Source: Achatina immaculata (taxonomy: Eukaryota; Mollusca; Gastropoda; Stylommatophora; Achatinidae). Taken from it: DNA of 64,000 bases. The stretch is taken from positions 52,117,282 through 52,181,281 of the forward strand of contig CM019702.1 of the NCBI GenBank assembly GCA_009760885.1. The letters run 5' to 3'. The notes beneath the pieces were generated by a model that was not told the origin of the DNA, did no database searches, and saw nothing but the letters and a program-made list of their open reading frames with translations. This document shows positions 10,337-21,263 of this stretch, one piece after another (within the stretch, counting starts at the first letter, position 1; the number at the start of each line of letters is the position of its first letter). The translations under genes and the position numbers were made by a program.

Positions 10337-11470
10337 ACCGTCTACATCATTCAGCACGAGATATTTAGTACTAGGACAGCAATCCTACCTCCTACATCAT
10401 TCAGCACGAGATATTTAGTACTAGGACAGCAATCCTACCTCCTACATCATTCGACACGAGATATTTAGTACTGGGACAGCAGTCCTACCTCCTACATCAT
10501 TCGACACGAGATATTTAGTACTGGGACAGCAATCCTACCTCCTACATCATTCGACACGAGATATTTAGTACTAGGACAGCAATCCTACATCCTACATCAT
10601 TCGACATGGGATATTTAGTACCAGGACAGCAATCCTACCGTCTACATCATTCGACACGAGATATTTAGTACTAGGACAGCAATCCTACCGTCTACATCAT
10701 TCGACACGAGATATTTAGTACTAGGACAGCAATCCTACTTCCTACATCATTCGACACGAGATATTTAGTACTAGGACAGCAATCCTACCTCCTACATCAT
10801 TCGACACGAGATATTTAGTACCAGGACAGCAATTCTACCTCCTACATCATTCGACACGAAATATTTAGTACTAGGACAACAATCCTACCTCCTACATCAT
10901 TCGACACGAGATATTTAGTACTGGGACAGCAATCCTACCTCCTACATCATTCGACACGAGATATTTAGTACTAGGGCAGCAATCCTACATCATTCGACAT
11001 GGGATATTTAGTACCAGGACAGCAATCCTACCGTCTACATCATTCGACAAGAGATATTTAGTACTAGGACAGCAATCCTACCGTCTACATCATTCGACAC
11101 GAGATATTTAGTACTAGGACAGCAATCCTACCTCCTACATCATTCGACACGAGATATTTAGTACCAGGACAGCAACCCTGCCTCCTACATCATTCGACAC
11201 GAGATATTTAGTACCAGGACAGCAATCCTACCTCCTACATCATTCGACATGAGATATTTAGTACTAGGACAGCAATCCTACCTCCTACATCATTCGACAC
11301 GAGATATTTAGTACCAGGACAGCAATCCTGCCTCCTACATCATTCGACACGAGATATTTAGTACTAGGACAGCAACCCTACCTCCTACATCATTCGACAC
11401 GAGATATTTAGTACTAGGACAGCAATCCTACCTCCTACATCATTCGACATGAGATATTTAGTACTAGGAC
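10337..11470. repeat. 50-bp minisatellite, ~23 units
   Basis: Units of CCTACATCATTCGACACGAG, ATATTTAGTACTAGGACAGC and AATCCTACCT. Variant units (CGACATGGGATATTTAG followed by CCGTCTACATC) occur at ~10601 and ~10994, 393 bp apart. That is eight units minus a 7-bp deletion, suggesting a higher-order period. Confidence 0.95.
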
Positions 11471-11517
11471 ATAAACTTGTTTTAATATTGTGGATAATTT
11501 TATTTTTACTACTTTGA

Positions 11518-11997
11518 GGGCACAAAAACCAAGTTAAGATTATTCATTTCAAATGTAATATCCACCCTCATTTATGCATGTGACTGCTGGAAATCAACTA
11601 AAGAAATGGACAAGAAATTAAACTCTTTTGAAAACAAATGCCTAAGGAAAATGCTTGATATAAAGTGGAACGAGTTCAAGAACAACGCAGAGATAAGAAA
11701 GACGAGCAAACAAAATCAATCTCATTGGGTGATCAGAAAAAAGGAGATGGACATATGTAGGCCATGTGATGAGAAGAAACAATCAGAGAATACCAAGACA
11801 AGCTATCAAGTGGAGCACAAAAGACCGAAGAAAAAGATATCGACTACATGAAACTCTAAAGAGGACATTGTTAAGAGAAGTCAGTTTAGTGGGCATAACA
11901 TCCCTTGATGAGGTTGAAAGACTCGCCGAGAACAGGAAAACTTGGCAAACAACTCTGCGAGCCCTATGTGATGTTTAACGGCACGGGAAGGATGTAA
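11518..11997 (+). pseudogene. LINE family A tail, copy 3, frameshifted
   Basis: Homologous to the last ~160 codons of copy 1. One frame (11606-11851) carries KLNSFENKCLRKMLDIKWNE; after a frameshift the other (11766-11978) carries MMRRNNQRIPRQAIKWST and ends ALCDV*. The same short 3'UTR (CGGCACGGGAAGGAT) follows. There is no RT catalytic core. It lies just downstream of the 50-bp array. Confidence 0.85.
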
Positions 11998-12037
11998 GAG
12001 GGCAGAAAGAGAGGAAAGATTAAGGGGAGAGGAGTGA

Positions 12038-12262
12038 GAGAAATATGGTAAGATGTCATTATCATCAACTGATATGGTAAGATGTCATTATCATCAACTG
12101 ATATGGTAAGATGTCATTGTCATCAATTGATATGGTAAGATGTCATTGTCATCAATTGATATGGTAAGATGTCATTGTCATCAACTGATATGGTAAGACG
12201 TCATTGTCATCAACTGATATAGTAAGATGTCATTGTCATCAACTGATATGGTAAGATGTTAT
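12038..12262. repeat. 29-bp minisatellite, ~8 units
   Basis: Units of GATATGGTAAGATGTCATTG plus TCATCAACT. Confidence 0.9.
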
Positions 12263-12499
12263 CATCAATTAATGTCTGAGTCTAGGTTGGCGACCGTGTT
12301 TTATTATTTTATACAGACATTATTACTTCTACGCCATGCAGCTGTTGTGCCACTTGATCCGCCTCACCGGTCATTATTGTCTCTAAAAATCACTTTCTAC
12401 TTGCCTTGAGCTTTATAGAGATTATATTCTTCTTCTTCTTCTTCTTCTTCTTCACATAATCTTTAATATTTATTCCCTCTACATTTTTCATCAAACTAA
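12263..12499. other. Spacer with (TTC)n tract
   Basis: The TTC run at about 12429-12453 precedes LINE C. Nothing else seen. Confidence 0.5.
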
Positions 12500-14197
12500 G
12501 AAGAAAAAATAAGAGTAGGAAAATGGAATGTAAGAAGTATGTATGAGGGAAAGTATCAAGTAATAAGTGACGAGATGAAAAGAACGGGGATACACATTTT
12601 GGGAATCTGTGAACATCGATGGAAAGGATCAGGACACTTCAAGAGTGAGAATGATAATATCTTTATATACTCTGGTGGAGAATTAGGAGGAAAGAATGGA
12701 GTGGCTTTTTACTTGGACAAATCAACATCAAAAGCATTACTAGGTTACATTCCGGTAAGTGATAGATTCCTCACAATCAGACTTAAGTGCACTCCTAGAA
12801 ATTTAACAATCATCCAGATATATGCACCTACATCAGCAGCAGAAGAAGAGGACGTAGAAGACTTTTATAACACACTGCAAACGACGATAGACCAGGTACA
12901 GAAAAATGATATTGTATTAATAATGGTGGATTGGAACAGAAAGAGCAGAAGACGAAGGATATATTGTGGGGGAAATTTAGCATAGGACATAGAAATGAGG
13001 CAGGTGACAATCTAATGGCGTTTTGGATGGAAAATGAGCTAATGATCGCTAACACACTTTTTAAACAACATCCAAGTAGACTTTACACATGGACATCACC
13101 TGATGGGAAAACCAAGAATCAAACAGATTACCTTTTAGTGCAAAGAAGGTGGAGATCAAGTATAACATCAGCAAAAACTTTACCAGGTTCTGATTGTGAC
13201 ACGGACCATGAGTTATTAATAGCAGACATGAAGATAAAGATAAAAAAGATAGTTATGGGATCAAGACCACTCCGCTTTGACCTTACAAATATACCAGAGC
13301 AATACGGTATAGAAGTAAAGAACCGTTTCGAAATCCTGATGGCTGTACAGGAAGAGATGACACCAGAAGAACTGGCTACACAGGCCAAAGATATCTTAAT
13401 AACAACAGCTAAAGACATGGTTCCAGTAAAGAAAACACAAAAGAATGGATGGATTACAGCAGGCACACTAGAACTGATAAAACAACGTAGAGAAATGATG
13501 ACGCAATGGAAAGTGACAAACAACAACAAAGAGGAATATAAATCTTTAACAAAAGAAGTACGTAGAAATATAAGAAAAGACAAAAAAAAAACAATACATA
13601 CAAGATTGTTGTGAAAGAGTAAAAGGACATCAGAAGTGTGGAAGAGATAGTGAAATGTTTAGAGAAACCTAAATGTAATTTGTGACAAGATGGGGAATAC
13701 CCTGACAGAGACAGAGGAAATTCTAGAAGGATGGAAGGAATATTGCAAAGGAATGTATGAAACAACTGACTGTGAAAGCAGAAATCAACAGTGTGAATTA
13801 TTATTGGAGGAGAAAGAACCCGACCCGACAATAGAAGAAGTTTTATGGGCAATAAAGAATCTGAAAAATGGTAAATCACCAGGATGTGATGAGATAACAG
13901 CTGAATTTATTAAAGCAGGAGGAAAGGAATGTACAACAATCTATCATGAACTATGTAAAAAGATATGGCATTCTGGTATTTGGCCAAAAGGATGGAAAAG
14001 AGCTGTATTCATACCACTGTCAAAAAAAAAAGAGTAACCTGAAATTATGCACCAACTACAGAACTGTTGCCCTGATTAGTCATGCCAGTAAAATTCTGTT
14101 AAAAATCATAATGGGTAGACTTCGTAAGAAAATAGAAGAAGAAGTCAATATGGTCCAAGCTGGTTTCAGGCAAGGAAGAAGATCAAAAGGTCATATA
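12500..14197 (+). pseudogene. LINE family C: endonuclease and N-terminal RT, broken
   Basis: An AP-type endonuclease frame opens at 12500 with KWNVRSMYEGK (the N-terminal Trp-Asn motif). It continues with LGICEHRWKGSG (catalytic Glu region) and IQIYAPTS. The catalytic block normally read as G-D-F/W-N-A-K is here MVDWNRKS, followed by a frameshift near 12930. The second frame (12931-13614) carries the C-terminal TWTSPDGKTKNQTDY and a TDH in place of the usual S-D-H. RT fingers follow in a third frame (13690-14037: GKSPGCDEITAEFIKAGG, WPKGWKRAVFIPL). A fourth frame carries NYRTVALISHASKILLKIIM and QAGFRQGRRSKGH. The RT then stops dead at a simple repeat at 14198, before motifs A, B and C. At least three frame breaks and a missing catalytic core make it inactive. 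It differs in sequence from LINE A. Confidence 0.85.
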
Positions 14198-15135
14198 TTG
14201 GTGATGGTGATAATGGTGGTGATGGTGGTAGTAATGGTGGTGATGGTGGTAATGGTGGTGGTAATGGTGGTGATGGTGGTAGTAATGGTGGTGGTAATGG
14301 TGGTAATGATGGTGATAATGGTGGTGATGGTGGTAGTAATGGTGGTGGTAATGGTGGTGATGGTGGTAGTAATGGTGGTGATGGTGGTAATGATGGTGAT
14401 AATGGTGGTGATGGTGGTAATGGTGGTGGTAATGGTGGTGATGGTGATTGTTATGTTGGTAATGGTGGTGGTAATTGTGGTGATGGTAATGGTAATGGTG
14501 CTGATGGTGGTGGTAACGGTGGTGATGGTGGTAATGGTGTGGTAATGGTGTTGATGGTGATAACGGTGGTGATGGTTGTGGTAATGGTGGTAATGGTGGT
14601 GATTGTGGTGGTAATGGTGGTAATGGTAGTGATTGTGGTGGTAATGGTGGTGATGGTGGTATTGGTGGTGGTAATGGTGGTAATGGCGGTGATGGTGGTG
14701 GTAATTGTGATGATGGTGGTGATAGTGGTAATGGTGATGATGACAGTAGTAATGGTGGTGGTAATGGTGGTGATGACAGTAGTAATGGTGGTGATGGTGG
14801 TATTGGTGGTAATGGTTGTGATGACGGTAGTAATGGTGGTGATGGTGGTAGTAATGATGGTAATGGTGGTAATTTTGATGATGGTGGCAATGGTGGTGGT
14901 AATGGTGGTGGTGATGGTGGTCGTAATGGTGGTAATGGTGGTAATTGTGGTAGTAATGGTGATACTGGTGGTAATGGTAGTCATGGTGGTAATTGTGGTC
15001 GTAATGGTGGTGATGGTAGTGGTAATGATTGTGATGCTGGTGGTAATGATGTTGATGCTGGTGGTAATGGTGGTGATGGTAATGGTGGTGATACTGGTGG
15101 TAATGGTGGTAATGTTGGTGATCGTGGTAATGGTG
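14198..15135. repeat. Trinucleotide-based (GGT/GAT/AAT) array, ~0.94 kb
   Basis: Imperfect runs of AATGGTGGTGATGGTGGT, strongly strand-asymmetric (G+T on plus, A+C on minus). Several long frames on both strands (Val/Met-rich, His-rich, Pro-rich) are composition artefacts. Confidence 0.95.
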
Positions 15136-15675
15136 AATTACTTCTACTATGATGTTGTAAATTATTTGTGTTTGATTAGAACAAGAACTAAAATTTCGCT
15201 CATTCTAGCTATGTTTACCTCATCTTTGCCAGCCTACAACCAGCATACAACCAGCTGCAGCCAGCTACCAACCACCATTAGCTTTTTTCACGCCTATGTC
15301 ACCTGCAGTGGCTATACTCACACACTGACCCTGGACAACTGGACACACCCGAACCTCAGATGTCACAATAGCCTGGACGTGTTAATTCTACAGCACGTTA
15401 CCGGGCTTGAAGATCTCACGGTGCCTTACCTGGAGGTGCGAACAAGGCCAGGCCGTGTCTCTAATTATGTTTTGATGCGCTGTCATCTATTGAACGATGT
15501 AGAATGAAAGAAGCTAGCACCGAGAAAATGGTCCCAGTTTGTTGTCCGCGATGAGTTGTTGAGGCGTGGGTGATGGCGTGTGAGAGAATTGCTTTGGCAG
15601 TCTCACGCCTGACAGAGACATGCCCATGCTGAGACAACCCGGGGGCTGTCAACCAAGACATATTTAATATGGATT
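15136..15675. other. Unique sequence, no gene seen
   Basis: Unique DNA with CAACCAGC repeats near 15236-15262. The open frame ending at 15507 is mostly the upstream simple repeat. No element recognised. Confidence 0.4.
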
Positions 15676-16185
15676 CAGCATCATCAACATAGTTATCACT
15701 TCTCTCACAGCCATCATCAACGTAGTTATCACTTCTCTCACTGCCATCATCGACATAGTTATCACTTCTCTCACTGCCATCATCGACATAGTTATCACTT
15801 CTCTCACTGCCTTCATCAACATAAATATCACTTCTCTCACTGCCATCATCGACATAGTTATCACTTCTCTCACTGCCATCATCGACATAGTTATCACTTC
15901 TCTCACTGCCTTCATCAACATAAATATCACTTCTCTCACTGCCATCATCAACATAGTTATCACTTCTCTCACTGCCATCATCAACATAGTTATCACTTCT
16001 CTCACTGCCTTCATCAACATAGTTATCACTTCTCTCACTGCCATCATCAACATAGTTATCACTTCTCTCACTGCCATCATCGACATAGTTATCACTTCTC
16101 TCACTGCCATCATCAACATAGTTATCACTTCTCTCATTGCCATCATCAACATAGTTATCACTTCTCTCATTGCCATCATCAACAA
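15676..16185. repeat. 33-bp minisatellite, ~15 units
   Basis: Units of AGTTATCACTTCTCTCACTG plus CCATCATCAACAT. The minus strand is open for 173 codons as an 11-residue repeat with core MLMMAVREVIT. Units alternate CATCAACAT, CATCGACAT and CTTCAACAT. Confidence 0.92.
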
Positions 16186-16261
16186 AGCCGGGCCCGAAGT
16201 TGAGAAACTAGAGGAGAAATAATCTGACAGAATTTGTTGTTCATGATACAGTCCTAACTAC

Positions 16262-16515
16262 ATAGTATACAACCCACATAAATGTAAGCAAGAATTTGTT
16301 AGTATACAACCCACATATATGTAAGCAACAATTTGTTAGTATACAACCCACATATATGTAAGCAACAATTTGTTAGTGTACAACCCACATACATGTAAGC
16401 AACAATTTGTTAGTATGCAACCCACATACATGTAAGCAACAATTTGTTAGTATGCAACCCACATATATGTAAGCAACAATTTGTTAGTATGCAACCCACA
16501 TACATGTAAGCCAGA
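16262..16515. repeat. 37-bp minisatellite, ~7 units
   Basis: Units of TATACAACCCACATATATGT plus AAGCAACAATTTGTTAG. Confidence 0.92.
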
Positions 16516-17118
16516 ATTTATTTCCTTATTTCTTTCTTTAGTTTTTGTAAACATTCATACTTTACAATACAGAGATGAGAGATACTGGAAGGTTGGGTAG
16601 TTGTTGGATCATAATTTGTAGCATGGATTAAGACCCAACTGGTCATCTGGTCTGTCATCAATGTTGTTTTTGTTCCTGTTCTATCTTCCTAGATACCCAG
16701 TAGAATATTAACAGCCGATATAGTGAATGTGTTGAAACATAAGTATAGTGTCGGATGGGGAGTGGGTCATGACAGCTATTTTTGCGAACCTGCAGTGAAA
16801 TCAGAAAGCATTAAAAGGTGCAATGCTTCTGTGGTAGAGTCCACTACCATAGTGTATAGAGCGATAACTGGTAGCCAGGTAGGGTCAGGTGTTGGGAACA
16901 TGAATAGAAAGTTCGGACAGTGGCCTGTGAGTCTCCATATCTGACCCCAACTTTCAGCTGGGGGTCAATGACCCCGTGTTGTGAAATGTCTTAACCATAT
17001 TGTCATATTAAATAGATGTAAGGTAATAATATCAGTCATTTCTCCGAGTTCTTCTTGTGCCAGTGTGTTTTTTTCTAGTATCTTCCCTTTCCTACTTGTC
17101 TGTTTTCTGTCATCCCGG
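16516..17118. other. Unique sequence, no gene seen
   Basis: A 73-codon plus-strand frame (16723-16944) contains short, non-repetitive sequence without recognisable features. No exon call is made. Confidence 0.4.
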
Positions 17119-20100
17119 TCCAGTGCTTTTGTCTTGGTGAACTAAGTTTTAACAATATATCGTGGACCAGTGCTTTTGTCTTGGTGAACTAAGTTTTAAC
17201 AATATATCGTGGACCAGTGCTTTTGTCTTGGTGAACTAAGTTTTAACAATATATCGTGGACCAGTGCTTTTGTCTTGGTGAACTAAGTTTTAACAATATA
17301 TCCTAGACCAGTGCTTTTGTCTTGGTGAACTAAGTTTTAACAATATATCCTAGACCAGTGCTTTTGTCTTGGCCAGCTAAGTTTTAACAATATATCCTAG
17401 ACCAGTGCTTTTGTCTTGGCCAGCTAAGTTTTAACAATATATCCTAGACTAGTGCTTTTGTCTTGGCCAGCTAAGTTTTAACAATATATCATAGACCAGT
17501 GCTTTTGTCTTGGCCAGCTAAGTTTTAACAATATATCCTAGACCAGTGGTTTTGTCTTGGCGAACTAAGTTTTAACAATATATCGTGGACCAGTGCTTTT
17601 GTCTTGTCCAGCTAAGTTTTAACAATATATCCTAGACCAGTGCTTTTGTCTTGGCGAGCTAGGTTTTAACAATATATCCTAGACCAGTGCTTTTGTCTTG
17701 GCGAGCTAAGTTTTAACAATATATCCTAGACCAGTGCTTTTGTCTTGGCCAGCTAAGTTTTAACAATATATCGTGGACCAGTGCTTTTGTCTTGGCCAGC
17801 TAAGTTTTAACAATATATCCTAGACCAGTGCTTTTGTCTTGGCGAACTAAGTTTTAACAATATATCGTGGACCAATGCTTTTGTCTTGTCCAGCTAAGTT
17901 TTAACAATATATCCTAGACCAGTGCTTTTGTCTTGGCCAGCTAAGTTTTAACAATATATCCTAGACCAGTGCTTTTGTCTTGGCGAGCTAGGTTTTAACA
18001 ATATATCCTAGACCAGTGCTTTTGTCTTGGCCAGCTAAATTTTAACAATATATCCTAGACCAGTGCTTTTGTCTTGGCCAGCTAAGTTTTAACAATATAT
18101 CATAGACCAGTTATTTTGACTTAGCCAGCTAAGTTTTAACAATATATCATAGACCAGTGCTTTTGTCTTGGCGAGCTAAGTTTTAACAATATATCATAGA
18201 CCAGTTCTTTTGACTTGGCGAACTAAGTTTTAACAATATATCCTAGACCAGTGCTTTTGTCTTGGCCAGCTAAGTTTTAACAATATATCCTAGACCAGTG
18301 CTTTTGTCTTGGCGAGCTAAGTTTTAACAATATATCATAGACCAGTGCTTTTGTCTTGGCCAGCTAAGTTTTAACAATATATCCTAGACCAGTGCTTTTG
18401 TCTTGGCGAACTAAGTTTTAACAATATATCGTGGACCAGTGCTTTTGTCTTGTCCAGCTAAGTTTTAACAATATATCCTAGACCAGTGCTTTTGTCTTGG
18501 CGAGCTAGGTTTTAACAATATATCCTAGACCAGTGCTTTTGTCTTGGCGAGCTAAGTTTTAACAATATATCCTAGACCAGTGCTTTTGTCTTGGCCAGCT
18601 AAGTTTTAACAATATATCGTGGACCAGTGCTTTTGTCTTGGCCAGCTAAGTTTTAACAATATATCCTAGACCAGTGCTTTTGTCTTGGCGAACTAAGTTT
18701 TAACAATATATCGTGGACCAGTGCTTTTGTCTTGTCCAGCTAAGTTTTAACAATATATCCTAGACCAGTGCTTTTGTCTTGGCCAGCTAAGTTTTAACAA
18801 TATCCTAGACCAGTGCTTTTGTCTTGGCGAGCTAGGTTTTAACAATATATCCTAGACCAGTGCTTTTGTCTTGGCCAGCTAAATTTTAACAATATATCCT
18901 AGACCAGTGCTTTTGTCTTGGCCAGCTAAGTTTTAACAATATATCATAGACCAGTTATTTTGACTTAGCCAGCTAAGTTTTAACAATATATCATAGACCA
19001 GTGCTTTTGTCTTGGCGAGCTAAGTTTTAACAATATATCATAGACCAGTTCTTTTGACTTGGCGAACTAAGTTTTAACAATATATCCTAGACCAGTGCTT
19101 TTGTCTTGGCCAGCTAAGTTTTAACAATATATCCTAGACCAGTGCTTTTGTCTTGGCGAGCTAAGTTTTAACAATATATCATAGACCAGTGCTTTTGTCT
19201 TGGCCAGCTAAGTTTTAACAATATATCCTAGACCAGTGCTTTTGTCTTGGCGAACTAAGTTTTAACAATATATCGTGGACCAGTGCTTTTGTCTTGTCCA
19301 GCTAAGTTTTAACAATATATCATAGACCAGTGCTTTTGTCTTGGCGAGCTAGGTTTTAACAATATATCCTAGACCAGTGCTTTTGTCTTGGCGAGCTAAG
19401 TTTTAACAATATATCCTAGACCAGTGCTTTTGTCTTGGCCAGCTAAGTTTTAACAATATATCGTGGACCAGTGCTTTTGTCTTGGCCAGCTAAGTTTTAA
19501 CAATATATCCTAGACCAGTGCTTTTGTCTTGGCGAACTAAGTTTTAACAATATATCGTGGACCAGTGCTTTTGTCTTGTCCAGCTAAGTTTTAACAATAT
19601 ATCCTAGACCAGTGCTTTTGTCTTGGCCAGCTAAGTTTTAACAATATATCCTAGACCAGTGCTTTTGTCTTGGCGAGCTAGGTTTTAACAATATATCCTA
19701 GACCAGTGCTTTTGTCTTGGCCAGCTAAATTTTAACAATATATCCTAGACCAGTGCTTTTGTCTTGGCCAGCTAAGTTTTAACAATATATCATAGACCAG
19801 TTATTTTGACTTGGCCAGCTAAGTTTTAACAATATATCATAGACCAGTGCTTTTGTCTTGGCGAGCTAAGTTTTAACAATATATCATAGACCAGTTCTTT
19901 TGACTTGGCGAACTAAGTTTTAACAATATATCGTGGACCAGTGCTTTTGTCTTGGCCAGCTAAGTTTTAACAATATATCCTAGACCAGTGCTTTTGTCTT
20001 GGCGAGCTAAGTTTTAACAATATATCATAGACCAGTTCTTTTGTCTTGGCGAGCTAAGTTTTAAAAATATATCCTAGACCAGTGCTTTTGTCTTGTCCAG

Positions 20101-20120
20101 CTAAGTTTTAACAATATAAC
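17119..20120. repeat. 47-bp minisatellite, ~64 units, with 18-unit higher-order period
   Basis: Units of TTTTAACAATATATCCTAGA, CCAGTGCTTTTGTCTTGG and CCAGCTAAG. Variant units recur in fixed order. A CGTGGACC unit followed by CTTGTCCAGC occurs at ~17583, 18430 and 19274; a second such unit occurs at 17866, 18712 and 19556. Spacings are 846 bp (18 x 47) and 844 bp, the latter explained by a 2-bp deletion at ~18800. A TTATTTTGAC variant shows the same spacing. This is a true higher-order repeat. Confidence 0.95.
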
Positions 20121-20149
20121 CTGAACGAGCGAATATGTTGCTGACATTA

Positions 20150-20395
20150 ACACAGTACCTGGCAGCAAGACTAATGGCATCTCATCATGACTCCAGCCTT
20201 TTGCTTGAACACAGGACCTGACATAAGGACAAATGTCATCTCATCATGACTCAGCCTTTTGCTTGAACACAGGACCTGACATAAGGACAAATGTCATCTC
20301 ATCATGACTCCAGCCTCTTGCTTGAACACAGGACCTGACATAAGGACAAATGTCATCTCATCATGACTCCTCTTGCTTGAACACAAAATTCAGGT
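20150..20395. repeat. 59-bp array, ~4 units
   Basis: Units with GAACACAGGACCTGACATAA, GGACAAATGTCATCTCATCA and TGACTCCAGCC. Each unit holds a small inverted pair, GACAT and ATGTC. Confidence 0.9.
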
Positions 20396-20421
20396 AAGTG
20401 CAAGCAGGGACGGCATTTTGG

Positions 20422-20655
20422 TTACGATGTCTTGGCGGATATCATTAGCATCATGTCTCTTCTGCTGTCCGCAAGCACAACGATGTTGTCAAGCGTGTGT
20501 TTCTGAAGCCACAAGGCCAACCGCTGCTGCCATATATCATTATCGTGTCCATTTTCCCAACACTTCGGCCCCTTCAGCGGTGTCTGCGTGGAAGTGTCTT
20601 TTTTCACCACGGTGTAATTTCCATATTTTCCCGGGACACGGATCTTGTTATGGGC
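20422..20655 (-). CDS. Candidate exon or open frame (duplicated), function unknown
   Basis: Minus-strand frame that reads like protein, from around IRVPGKYGNYTVVKKD to a C-terminal end LADSRRDMMLMISAKTS*. It includes two Trp-containing stretches (KCWENGHDND, LALWLQKH). No ATG start lies in the frame and an in-frame TAA is just upstream, so if real it is an internal or terminal exon. I do not recognise the family. Copy 2 (21778-22011) is the same apart from one Thr-to-Ser change. No domain or membrane segment is visible. Confidence 0.25.
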   Translation of the reverse strand, partial: AHNKIRVPGKYGNYTVVKKDTSTQTPLKGPKCWENGHDNDIWQQRLALWLQKHTLDNIVVLADSRRDMMLMISAKTS

Positions 20656-20668
20656 CGTATTTATTTAC

Positions 20669-20860
20669 CTAGTTCAGTCTATTAGTACCGAGGACAATAG
20701 TTTGTGTCATCTCACCTGTCCAACACAGCAAATAACAGGTCTCCAGGTAGATGCTTTCACGGTCCGTCTCCTCGTCTTTTCTTCCCTGTTTTGAAGCGCG
20801 TCTCGGAGACATGACTGGGAAAAACATATCTTTGTACAGTGGCGAGACTCCTCCAGACAT
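20669..20860 (-). CDS. Candidate short ORF with ATG, possible first exon (duplicated)
   Basis: A true ATG in good context (GTAGAAAATGTCTGG) opens 63 codons beginning MSGGVSPLYKDMFFPVMS. After the codons for LLCWT comes G-GTGAGATG, a good splice-donor match, and TACTAAT (branch-point-like) plus CTGAACTAG lie shortly downstream. The implied ~47-nt intron would join to a frame that stops at once, so the simple model does not work. The same ORF is in copy 2 (22025-22216). An overlapping frame on the other strand is equally long, so strand is uncertain. Confidence 0.22.
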   Translation of the reverse strand: MSGGVSPLYKDMFFPVMSPRRASKQGRKDEETDRESIYLETCYLLCWTGEMTQTIVLGTNRLN

Positions 20861-21263
20861 TTTCTACGCTCAAACTTCTTCGCAAAATGGGGGGACAAGT
20901 GAGAATGGAAGCTGCTTCTTGTGTTGTAACCTCCACAGGGTACTGGAACGCGTGTCTTCAGAATTCTGTCCACGTCTACGTCTGTCACCTTTCACGAGGA
21001 CGGCTTTATTATGTAGTGAAGGGGATGCTGCTGTTTGCAAACTCCACCACCGTGTACAAGTTGTGGACACAGAAGACTTGCAACAAAGGCACAGTTATCT
21101 GTGTCGGGGCAGATAACTCGCTTGCGTGAACATGCTCTATAGTAGAACCACGGCCGAGTTACGCCCCTCACCGAAGAGCTATCACGGAAAGAAAAAAACA
21201 ATGAGCTAAGTTTGTATTGCCTGACAGTTAAACAGTTGTATGAGCTAAGCTTAGGTAGTTGTG

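Larger units (their letters stand above)
19909..21263. repeat. 1.36-kb tandem segmental duplication, copy 1
   Basis: Contains the last units of the 47-bp array, the 59-bp array and a ~840-bp unique block. It repeats at 21264-22618 with a period of 1355-1356 bp and only a few differences (for example CACGGTG at ~20610 against CACGCTG at ~21966, and one C indel near 20250). Confidence 0.93.

Noticed and set aside
10330..11470. CATTCGACACGAG resembles the CGGCACGAG end of cDNA cloning adapters
   Set aside because: It is part of every 50-bp genomic unit with drifted variants, so it is a coincidence rather than contamination.
14183..15507. Val/Met-rich, Pro-rich and His-rich ORFs of 170-320 codons
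   Set aside because: These come from the GGT/GAT/AAT simple repeat, open on both strands because of composition.
17119..20120. CRISPR-like regular repeat array
   Set aside because: The repeat units abut with no unique spacers, no cas genes are present and the context is eukaryotic, so it is a minisatellite.
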